From positions 1-32,952 of the forward strand of contig JABDJX010000149.1 in assembly GCA_013003245.1 (NCBI GenBank): a DNA stretch of 32,952 nt, given 5' to 3'. The notes under the pieces are model-generated. The model had not been told where the DNA came from and made no database searches. It worked only from the letters and a program-made list of their open reading frames with translations. Position numbers and translations under genes: made by a program. The stretch comes from Silicimonas sp. (GTDB taxonomy: Bacteria > Pseudomonadota > Alphaproteobacteria > Rhodobacterales > Rhodobacteraceae). Of the stretch, positions 1-6,576 are shown in pieces (the first letter of the stretch is position 1; every line of letters starts with the position of its first letter).

Positions 1-395
1 TGCGCGGCGCAGGTGCAGGCGAAGGCCCAACCGCAAGTGCCGTGATGGGCGACGTCTGTGATTTGGCGCGCGGCATCCGTCTGCCCGTCTTTGGCATCCC
101 CGCAGATCAGCTTGAACCGCTGGAGGCAGCCGTCAGCGGATCGCCTGCCGCGTATTATGTGCGCATGACACTGGTCGATAAACCGGGAGCCTTGGCGCAG
201 ATCGCGACCGCCATGGGCGAGGCAGGTGTTTCCATCGACCGGATGCGTCAGTATGGGCACGATGCGCCCGCCGCACCGGTGCTGATCGTCACCCACAAAT
301 CGGCACGCGATGACTTGGAGCGCGCCTTGCAAGCCATGGAAAATACGGGCGTTTTGGCCTCCGAGCCAGTAGCGCTGCGAATCGAGGCTGTCTGA
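1..395 (+). CDS. hom: Homoserine dehydrogenase, C-terminal fragment (5' end outside window)
   Basis: The reading frame is open from the window edge and ends with TGA at 393-395. It begins with a glycine-rich stretch (GAGAGEGPTASAV) typical of the end of the homoserine dehydrogenase catalytic domain. A regulatory ACT domain follows (YYVRMTLVDKPGALAQIA, then the ISIDRMRQ-like segment). By family knowledge the enzyme reduces aspartate semialdehyde to homoserine with NAD(P)H, on the route to threonine and methionine, and the ACT domain usually mediates threonine feedback. Only about 130 residues are visible, so the NAD-binding domain and catalytic lysine cannot be checked. The gene is complete at its 3' end and shows no sign of decay. 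Confidence 0.92.
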   Translation, partial: RGAGAGEGPTASAVMGDVCDLARGIRLPVFGIPADQLEPLEAAVSGSPAAYYVRMTLVDKPGALAQIATAMGEAGVSIDRMRQYGHDAPAAPVLIVTHKSARDDLERALQAMENTGVLASEPVALRIEAV

Positions 396-434
396 CGTTC
401 AGACTTTTCTAAAGATTTTCTGCCATCTTGGAGA

Positions 435-452
435 CCTCAACAACTTTTGAGG
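435..452 (+). promoter_or_regulatory. Hairpin covering the ribosome-binding site of the PilZ-type gene
   Basis: CCTCAA (435-440) and TTGAGG (447-452) form a perfect 6-bp stem around a 6-nt loop. The right arm contains the only plausible Shine-Dalgarno (GAGG), 7 nt before the TTG start at 460. Folding would therefore hide the ribosome-binding site. The stem also follows the hom stop codon but has no T-run after it, so it is unlikely to be an intrinsic terminator. Confidence 0.4.
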
Positions 453-459
453 CCCAAAA

Positions 460-765
460 TTGCATTTCAGAAAGCGCCGAAAACCCACAAATTTTTTTGT
501 CACGCTAGAGGTCAACCGCGTCTCGTTTGAACTTCGGCTCACTGATATCACCCCCGAGGGTGCAAGGCTTCAGGGGCCCCATGAAGTTGTCGATGGTACC
601 AAGGGCGTCTTGACGGTGCGGGGAAAAACCTTTGAGGGCACACTGAAGTGGGTGGATGAAGACAAGATTGGCTTTGAGTTCGACAAACCGCTTCCCGCCG
701 ATATTTACGCCTTGCTGGCACATGAAAAGCGTCCATCGGCAAAAAGACAAAGGGTTTTCAGCTAA
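460..765 (+). CDS. Small PilZ-domain-like protein
   Basis: This is a 101-residue basic protein with no membrane segment. It begins with an arginine/lysine cluster (RKRRKP, residues 4-9) followed by a short beta-rich domain containing D29-x-T31-x-x-G34. That resembles the (D/N)xSxxG half of the PilZ c-di-GMP-binding signature, and the cluster would supply the arginines that normally precede it. PilZ proteins bind c-di-GMP and alter motility, adhesion or polysaccharide output. The start is TTG at 460 because an in-frame stop lies at 448-450 and GAGG precedes it by 7 nt. The gene ends convergently, overlapping the minus-strand gene at 762 by 4 bp. The motif match is partial (Thr for Ser, RxxxR not canonical), so c-di-GMP binding is inference. 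Confidence 0.6.
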   Translation: MHFRKRRKPTNFFVTLEVNRVSFELRLTDITPEGARLQGPHEVVDGTKGVLTVRGKTFEGTLKWVDEDKIGFEFDKPLPADIYALLAHEKRPSAKRQRVFS

Positions 766-1331
766 AAGACAAACCGCCATATGCCAGAGCTGAAAAGTTC
801 GGCCATAAGCAGCAGCAGTGTGATCAGCCGGATTTTCAACTGATCGAACCTTTGCCACAGCACAAAGGCAAGCAAAGCCGACCCAAACAACGCCAGTGGC
901 CCGATGATCCCCGCATGCGCGCTGTTGTCCCAATAGCTGAAGGGGCTGACAAAAACCCAGTCGGTCAGGGGCCAGAAATGCATGCGCGCATCATGTGTGT
1001 GCAGTGGAAAATCAAGTGCGAGGTGCAACAATCCGGCGCCCGAAAAAGCAATTATTATCGGCATCTTGCGCCACGCAGCTAAAGCGAAGATCGCGCCCCA
1101 CAGGATGAAAGAATTGTCGACGGCAAATACAGCCTGCCAGGCATCCGAGTAATAATACTGGTCGAAAACGATCTGCGCGGGAGTGCCCATGACCCAGATC
1201 GAAACAGCAACCATTGCGTAAAGCGAGAAATCCGGCGCAAAGGCACCGGCAAGGGCGGCCCAATACGCGCCCCTTGGCGTTCTTTTTCCAAAAACGGCGG
1301 TGCCAAAGATCAGATGTGCGGGCGTGTTCAT
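762..1331 (-). CDS. DUF457-like integral membrane protein (often annotated 'CobQ')
   Basis: This 189-residue hydrophobic protein has several membrane segments. The N-terminus MNTPAHLIFG, conserved acidic and histidine residues (HLALDFPLHTHD, HFWPLTD) and repeated hydrophobic stretches recall the YdjM/DUF457 family of membrane-bound, putatively metal-dependent hydrolases. Close roseobacterial homologues are commonly labelled 'cobalamin biosynthesis protein CobQ'. Nothing here resembles the soluble CobQ amidotransferase, so that label should not be trusted. The gene starts 14 bp after the stop of the PopZ-like gene and is probably co-transcribed with it. Biochemical function is unknown; the histidines suggest metal binding only by analogy. 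Confidence 0.7.
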   Translation of the reverse strand: MNTPAHLIFGTAVFGKRTPRGAYWAALAGAFAPDFSLYAMVAVSIWVMGTPAQIVFDQYYYSDAWQAVFAVDNSFILWGAIFALAAWRKMPIIIAFSGAGLLHLALDFPLHTHDARMHFWPLTDWVFVSPFSYWDNSAHAGIIGPLALFGSALLAFVLWQRFDQLKIRLITLLLLMAELFSSGIWRFVF

Positions 1332-1345
1332 CGCCCTGCCCGGTC

Positions 1346-2395
1346 CTACTCGGCGTCGCGTGCAGCCAGTGCGCGCAAAATCTCACGCCGCACAAGCTTG
1401 CGCACGTTGCGCGTGATACGCTCGCCCAACTCGCCCTGTAGTTCTTCGCGGATCAGCCTGGCCACCATCGGACGCAACGCGTCCTCGTCCAAAAGCTCTG
1501 TCACAGCCGTGCCGATCGCGGCCTCTGCCAACTCGGTCTCCGCTTGATCATCAGTGTCAGAGACGTCTTCGGCCGGTTCTTCTATCTCATTAGCCGAGGA
1601 TATGGCTGCTTTCAGCTGGGAGTCGAAATCGTCCTCAGCAGAGGCGGAAGGCGCGTCTTTGGCAACCTCCTGCGGCCCATCCGCTTTTTCGTTTTTTGCG
1701 GTATCCGTTTCCGGCGCATCATCGGCATCCGGATCAACACGCGCCTCGTCGATTGGCACCGCGTCCTCTAAAGGCAGCACAATGGGCGCGGCAGTCTTTG
1801 TTTCGGGCGCTCTTTCCGGCTCGGGCCCACCATTCAGGCGCGCCTCGATCCGGGCAATTTCATCGTCGGGACTTGAGAAAATGTGCACGTCAGCTGCGGT
1901 CTGCGTTTCCTTAACGTCTTCGGCCATAGGGGCTTCGTCAGTGCTTTCGCGTGACGTTTCGTGGTGGAACTGAAGCTGGACGCCATTGTCTTCGTCCGGA
2001 TCCTCATTTGCTGGGCCTGTATCAATCAAGGCAATCTGGCTCAGGCGGAGTGTATTGCGCCCCATTTCCTCGGATTCCTCGGGCTGCGGGGGTCGGGTGT
2101 AAACGATGCGATCAGGGCGATGCACGGCCTGATCCTCGCTGCCATCGGGCTCAAATTCGTCATCGTTGGCAGTTTCGCTAACAGCAGCTTCCAACTCGGC
2201 AATGCGCTCCTCCAACGACCGGCCCGCAATCCGAATGGCTGCGTTCGATTCGATCCGCTGAGAGTCGGTCAGCACCAAAGCGCCCGGCCCTTCGGGCACT
2301 TTCGGACGCTCGTTTCTTGGGAGCTCGTCTGAAACAAGCCGTCTGACCGAGGACAGAACGTCCTCAAGCTTTGTATCCGGTGCGGATTTTGCCAT
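1346..2395 (-). CDS. DUF2497/PopZ-like acidic pole-organizing protein
   Basis: This 349-residue protein has the three-part plan of PopZ. A short N-terminal helix (EDVLSSVRRLVSDE, residues 11-24) matches the DUF2497 start 'xEILxSIRRIIxDx'. A long, very acidic, low-complexity middle rich in E, D, A and P is presumably disordered. A basic C-terminal helical region (ALRPMVARLIREEL, then VRKLVRREILRAL) resembles the oligomerisation domain. By family knowledge PopZ forms polar condensates that anchor ParB-parS and cell-cycle regulators in Alphaproteobacteria. The middle is longer than in Caulobacter PopZ. The gene follows tolC with a 90-bp gap and precedes a membrane-protein gene by 14 bp. Position after pcm-tolC is common for the DUF2497 gene in this family. 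Recognition rests on the two short terminal motifs. Confidence 0.6.
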   Translation of the reverse strand: MAKSAPDTKLEDVLSSVRRLVSDELPRNERPKVPEGPGALVLTDSQRIESNAAIRIAGRSLEERIAELEAAVSETANDDEFEPDGSEDQAVHRPDRIVYTRPPQPEESEEMGRNTLRLSQIALIDTGPANEDPDEDNGVQLQFHHETSRESTDEAPMAEDVKETQTAADVHIFSSPDDEIARIEARLNGGPEPERAPETKTAAPIVLPLEDAVPIDEARVDPDADDAPETDTAKNEKADGPQEVAKDAPSASAEDDFDSQLKAAISSANEIEEPAEDVSDTDDQAETELAEAAIGTAVTELLDEDALRPMVARLIREELQGELGERITRNVRKLVRREILRALAARDAE

Positions 2396-2485
2396 TTTTT
2401 ATGTCTACTCTACTGCCGTCTTGATAACCTAACGGCACAGCCAGCATTCGACAAGTTCATCCAAGCGGGATGTTGAAGTTATCCA

Positions 2486-3844
2486 CTACTCTTTTCCGAT
2501 AGCGCGCAGCACGCGATCCAGCTTTTTGCCCTGAGGGCTGACCAGATGGCCCGGGGCATCCTTGACCGCATTGTAATAGGCGGCGGGGTCATAAATGGGG
2601 ACGTTCAGCCCTAGACGTTCAGCCGTAAGATACCCCATGGAATCAAGAACTTCATAGACGGCGATCACACGATCTACTTCGGCAGAAACACGGTCGGTTT
2701 GAGCATCGAGAAGCTCTTGTTCCTGATCCAGCACTTCAAGCGTTGTGCGCGCACCCAATTGCAGCTCTTCGCGCACACCGGCAAGGGCAAGCTGTGCCGC
2801 CCGCACCTGACGGTCGGATGCGTCGATACTTGCTATAGCAACCGCAAGATTGGCATAGGCATTGCCCACCTGCTGATCGACCAAAAGCCCGGTGGAATAA
2901 AGGTTTGCCCGCGTCTGATCGCGTTGTGCCTGCGCTTTGCGTGTCGCCGAAGCGATGGAGCCACCGTTATAGATCGGGCCGCTTAGCTGCAGACCGATAC
3001 TGCTGCTGTCGTCGCCGTCATCGTCAATTGATACTCGTCCGGTGGCGTCAAGGGTCGGATAGTTCGCTCGCGCGGCCTGAACCACAAAAAGCTCGGCAGC
3101 CTTCACCTGATGCTGGACCTGCAGGACTTGCGGGTTTTGCTGGCGCGCAATGGCGCGCGCGTCGTTCTCGGTACGCGGAATGGTCGGCAGGCGCGACGGT
3201 GCCAGCAATCTGCCGGGGTAACGCCCAACCACCGCTTTGAACTGCTCTTTTGCCCGCTCCAGACCACCTTGTTCCGCTGCCAGGCCACTGCGCGCGGCAG
3301 CAAGGCGTGCTTCGGCCAGTGAAACGTCTGTACGCGTAACTTCTCCTACTTCGAACCGGTCGCGCGTGGCGCGCAACTGTTCCGTCAGAAGTCGGACGTT
3401 GTTTTGGCGCAGGCTGACGAAGGATTCCGCGCGGCGCACACCAAAGTAGGATTGTACCGTATTGAACAAAACGGTGTTTTCAACATCAACTAATGCAGCG
3501 CGCGTTGCCAGCACCTGTTCTTTTGCGGCATCGATACCGAATTGCGATCGGCCAAAATCATAAAGCAGCATCGAGGCGTTCAGCGACAGCGAAAGTGAGA
3601 CGTTATCGCCCACCGTCGGATCGGTGTAATTGGCCGCCGCCGCGTAGGACAGCACCGGACGCAGGGCTGTTACCGCCTGCGCGACATCTTCGTCAGCCGC
3701 ACGCAGCACGGCACGGTTCTGCGCGATCAGGCCGCTGGATTTGTAGGCCGTGACCAACGCGTCTGTCAGCGTTTCGGATGCTGCAGGGACCGCAGAGAGC
3801 AATAGAGCCGCCAAAACGCCCGTTGCCTTGTATTTCAATCCCAT
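2486..3844 (-). CDS. tolC: TolC-family outer-membrane efflux/secretion channel
   Basis: This 452-residue protein has a signal peptide (MGLKYKATGVLAALLLSA, cleavage near AAS-ET) followed by the two tandem outer-membrane efflux repeats of the TolC family. These include long helices with heptad-like A, Q and R patterns, GEVTRTDVSLAEARLA in the first half and the related LGARTTLEVLDQEQELLDA in the second. TolC trimers form the outer-membrane exit duct for type I secretion and RND efflux. The ATG at 3844 is preferred because AGAGG lies 7 nt upstream. A TTG at 3883 would overlap pcm and add 13 residues before the signal peptide. The gap to pcm is 35 bp, so the two are probably co-transcribed. No inner-membrane pump or adaptor gene is nearby, so this is likely a shared channel. 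Confidence 0.9.
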   Translation of the reverse strand: MGLKYKATGVLAALLLSAVPAASETLTDALVTAYKSSGLIAQNRAVLRAADEDVAQAVTALRPVLSYAAAANYTDPTVGDNVSLSLSLNASMLLYDFGRSQFGIDAAKEQVLATRAALVDVENTVLFNTVQSYFGVRRAESFVSLRQNNVRLLTEQLRATRDRFEVGEVTRTDVSLAEARLAAARSGLAAEQGGLERAKEQFKAVVGRYPGRLLAPSRLPTIPRTENDARAIARQQNPQVLQVQHQVKAAELFVVQAARANYPTLDATGRVSIDDDGDDSSSIGLQLSGPIYNGGSIASATRKAQAQRDQTRANLYSTGLLVDQQVGNAYANLAVAIASIDASDRQVRAAQLALAGVREELQLGARTTLEVLDQEQELLDAQTDRVSAEVDRVIAVYEVLDSMGYLTAERLGLNVPIYDPAAYYNAVKDAPGHLVSPQGKKLDRVLRAIGKE

Positions 3845-3879
3845 AGCCATACCTCTGCCATCTAGGATGCCAATCGTTA

Positions 3880-4533
3880 TCAAAGTGTAAACGCGCGCCT
3901 TGCCTCGAACCCGGGGATAACCGGCGCGCCAGCGTTAAAAGCAAAGCGCCACGACACCTCGCCATCAATCATATAGCCAACCCGCACGCTTCCCAGCGCA
4001 CCTTCGGCAAATATCGCCACGATCCGACCGCCGTCTTTAAGCTGGGATGTCAGCGCGTCGGGAATGTGCTCGACCGCCCCCTGAATCATGATCACATCGT
4101 AGGGACCATGTTTTGCAGCTCCTTCGGTCAACGTGCCCTGTACGGCTGCTGCGTTGTCGATTCCGGCTTCGGCCAGCAGATTGCCAGCCGCTGCGGCGCG
4201 ATCTTCATCTTCTTCTAACGCGATCACTGCTTCGCCCAGACGGCCCGCGAGCGCCGATGAATACCCAAGCCCAGCGCCGACATCGAGCACCATTTCGTCG
4301 GCATGAATGTCGGCCGCTTCCAGCATCTTGGCCATGGTGCGCGGATCAAGCACCACGCGCCCGCCGCCCAGATCGATATGCGCGTCGGCATAGGCTGCAT
4401 CACGTTTGTCGACAGGCACGAAATCCTCGCGCGCGACGTTCAGCATCGCATCAATGATCGGGAACTTGGTCACATCCGACGGGCGCACCTGAGTGTCGAC
4501 CATGGTTGTCCGGCGCCGCGCAAAATCAGTCAT
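3880..4533 (-). CDS. pcm: Protein-L-isoaspartate O-methyltransferase family protein
   Basis: This 217-residue class I methyltransferase carries the SAM-binding motif I VLDVGAGLGYSSALAGRLG near residues 82-100. The acidic residue ending the second strand follows (VIALEEDE), and YDVIMIQGAVEHIPDAL is motif II. The N-terminus (MVDTQVRPSDVTKFPIIDAM) is typical of the alphaproteobacterial PIMT group found beside tolC. Canonical PIMT transfers a methyl group from SAM to isoaspartyl residues as the first step of protein repair in the cytosol. This group is divergent, and QGAVEH replaces the usual T-A-A/P-I motif, so substrate specificity is uncertain. The ATG at 4533 has a weak AGAG upstream; an internal ATG at 4503 has no better site. 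Confidence 0.82.
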   Translation of the reverse strand: MTDFARRRTTMVDTQVRPSDVTKFPIIDAMLNVAREDFVPVDKRDAAYADAHIDLGGGRVVLDPRTMAKMLEAADIHADEMVLDVGAGLGYSSALAGRLGEAVIALEEDEDRAAAAGNLLAEAGIDNAAAVQGTLTEGAAKHGPYDVIMIQGAVEHIPDALTSQLKDGGRIVAIFAEGALGSVRVGYMIDGEVSWRFAFNAGAPVIPGFEARRAFTL

Positions 4534-4624
4534 CAGCTAAACTCTTTCGTTCAGATACCCATACACGGTTCAACCATAGATAATGGTGTCCGGCAAGCGT
4601 TACCCATTGAACCCTACGCTTACG

Positions 4625-6478
4625 TTACCTTAAGGCCCCTTGTGCCTTAAGGCTTTGGTATTTTTCCTCTTCCCACCACCACCAGTCGATGCCGCGGTCA
4701 TAGGCAGGTTTTTGGTCGGGCTTGCCGAAGACATCCCAATAAGCAAGCCAATGGGTGCCCTTGAACCAGTTTGGAGCCCAGATGATCTTGTCACGCAGCA
4801 CGCGATCCAACGCCTGAACACGCGTTGTGATCGCTTCGCGGTCTTCGGCTTGAATGATTTGCTCGATCAGCGCATCGACCACCGGGTCCTTGACACCCGA
4901 GAGGTTGAAAGTTCCGGGACTGTCTGCGCTGTCAGAGGAGAAGAGCGTGTTCAACTCGCCCGAGGGGCTGAGCGGCAATGCAAAACGGGCGACAAGCACA
5001 TCGTAGTCAAAGTCTTCCTGCCGCTGCTCCATCTCGGCAGAGTCGATCAGCTCGAAGCTGGACTCGATGCCGATCGTCTTCAGGTTTTCGACAAACGGCA
5101 GGATGATCCGTTCAAATGCCGGGCCGTCTTCCAAAAACTCGACGCTCAACACCCGTCCGTCAGCGTTGCGCCGCTTGCCGTCATCGCCGATGGTCCAGCC
5201 TGCCTCGTCCAAAAGAGCAATGGCTTGGCGGAGCAGTCTGCGGTCAGTTTTGCGCGGTGTGCTGACCGGCGGAGAATAGGCGGGTTCGGTAAAGACGGTT
5301 TCGGGCAGTTGATCGCGAAAAGGCTCTAACACGGCCAATTCATCGCCTTCCAGCATGCCTTCTGCTTGCAGGTTCGAGTTTTCCCAAAAGCTGTCAGTGC
5401 GGTTGTAAAGGCCGTAAAACAGCGTCTCGTTCGACCATTCGAAATTGAACATCATCGAGATCGCCTCGCGCACGCGGCGGTCGCTGAACTTGTCGCGGCG
5501 CAGGTTGAACCAAAAGCCCTGCGCGCCCGACGAGCGGTCATCGGGGATCGTCTCGCGGATCACCCAGCCTTTGTCGAGCGCTGGAAAGTCATAGCCCGTG
5601 GCCCAGATCGCCGAGAAGTTTTCTTCGTGGAAAAGATACACACCGCTTTTCAGCGCCTCGAAGGCCGCCGTGCTGTCGGCGAAATATTCGTAGCGCAGGC
5701 AATCAAAGTTATCGCGACCGATGTTCACGTTCACCTGCGCGCCCCAGTAATTCTCGTTGCGGCAGTACGTGATCGAGCGGCCCACGTCGACGTCACTGGC
5801 GACATAGGGGCCCGATCCCAAGGGTGGCTCCAGCGTGGATTTGGTGAAATCAACGGTCTCGTAGTAATGCTCGGGCAGGATATCGACCTCGCCCACCGTC
5901 GCGATCAGATCGCGGGTCGAGGCGTCTTCGGCAAAGGTCACCTTCACTTCACGGTCTGACAAGGCTTCGGCGCTTTCAACGTCTTTAAGCGCGATCTGAA
6001 AGTTTGGTGCGCCTTCTTCTTTCAGGATGTCGAGCGTGAAGACCACGTCGTCTGCGGTCAGCGGTTCTCCGTCGGCAAAGGCTGTGTCTGGCCGAAGTGT
6101 GTAGATGACCCACGAGCGATCTTCGGGAAATTCGATTTTCTCAGCCAGAAGGCCATACACCGCGTCAGGTTCATCAAAGGCCCGTACCATCAGCGTGTCA
6201 TAAACGCGGGTCATGCCCTGTGCTGGCTCTCCTGACAGAATGAAAGGGTTCAGGCTGTCAAAGGTGCGCGATGCGCCTGTGCCGCGAAAGCTCATCGTGC
6301 CACCCTTTGGCGCATCAGGGTTCGCGTAGTCAAAATGCGGGAAATCGGCTGGGTATTTCAGCTCTCCGAAAGCCGAAATGCCATGACTGGTTATCGTCTG
6401 CGCGTGATTTTCAGCAAAACCCGGTGCGGCGGTTAAAAGTGCCGCTGCCATAAAGGGGGCGTGAAGCCTGACGTTCAT
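4625..6478 (-). CDS. Periplasmic family-5 extracellular solute-binding protein (YejA-like)
   Basis: This 617-residue protein has a signal peptide (residues 1-22, cleavage near GFA-EN). It shows the SBP_bac_5 fold signature of oligopeptide-binding proteins: HGISAFGELKYPADFPHFDY, then NPDAPKGGTMSF, FDSLNPFI, the TLRPDTAFADGEPLTADDVVFT block, and the late WAPNWFKGTHWLAYWDVFG segment. This combination is characteristic of the YejA subgroup, which delivers peptides to an ABC importer (YejBEF). The start is well supported by GGAGGA 6 nt upstream. No permease or ATPase genes are adjacent: pcm lies downstream and a divergent dehalogenase upstream. It is therefore either an orphan binding protein or separated from its transporter. 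A perfect inverted repeat lies in its last codons (4628-4652). Confidence 0.9.
   Translation of the reverse strand: MNVRLHAPFMAAALLTAAPGFAENHAQTITSHGISAFGELKYPADFPHFDYANPDAPKGGTMSFRGTGASRTFDSLNPFILSGEPAQGMTRVYDTLMVRAFDEPDAVYGLLAEKIEFPEDRSWVIYTLRPDTAFADGEPLTADDVVFTLDILKEEGAPNFQIALKDVESAEALSDREVKVTFAEDASTRDLIATVGEVDILPEHYYETVDFTKSTLEPPLGSGPYVASDVDVGRSITYCRNENYWGAQVNVNIGRDNFDCLRYEYFADSTAAFEALKSGVYLFHEENFSAIWATGYDFPALDKGWVIRETIPDDRSSGAQGFWFNLRRDKFSDRRVREAISMMFNFEWSNETLFYGLYNRTDSFWENSNLQAEGMLEGDELAVLEPFRDQLPETVFTEPAYSPPVSTPRKTDRRLLRQAIALLDEAGWTIGDDGKRRNADGRVLSVEFLEDGPAFERIILPFVENLKTIGIESSFELIDSAEMEQRQEDFDYDVLVARFALPLSPSGELNTLFSSDSADSPGTFNLSGVKDPVVDALIEQIIQAEDREAITTRVQALDRVLRDKIIWAPNWFKGTHWLAYWDVFGKPDQKPAYDRGIDWWWWEEEKYQSLKAQGALR
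4628..4652 (-). repeat. Perfect 9-bp inverted repeat at the 3' end of the yejA-like gene
   Basis: On the plus strand CCTTAAGGC (4628-4636) and GCCTTAAGG (4644-4652) flank a 7-nt spacer. Each arm contains the 8-bp palindrome CCTTAAGG, so the palindrome occurs twice, 17 bp apart. The repeat sits inside the last codons, directly before the TAA (4625-4627). The transcript could form a 9-bp hairpin, but no T-run follows. It may limit 3' decay or act as a protein-binding site; its role is unknown. Confidence 0.55.
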
Positions 6479-6576
6479 AAATGTCCTCCGATGTTGTTGG
6501 TAAAAAGGCTAGCACGCATTGGACTTAGGGCAAATCGCCTTTCCCTTACTGCGCGTGAGTGTGATAGCATTAGGCC

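Noticed and set aside
505-933. Minus-strand reading frame of 142 codons opposite the PilZ-type gene
   Set aside because: It overlaps both the PilZ-type gene and the DUF457-like gene, has no ribosome-binding site, and its product shows no family features.
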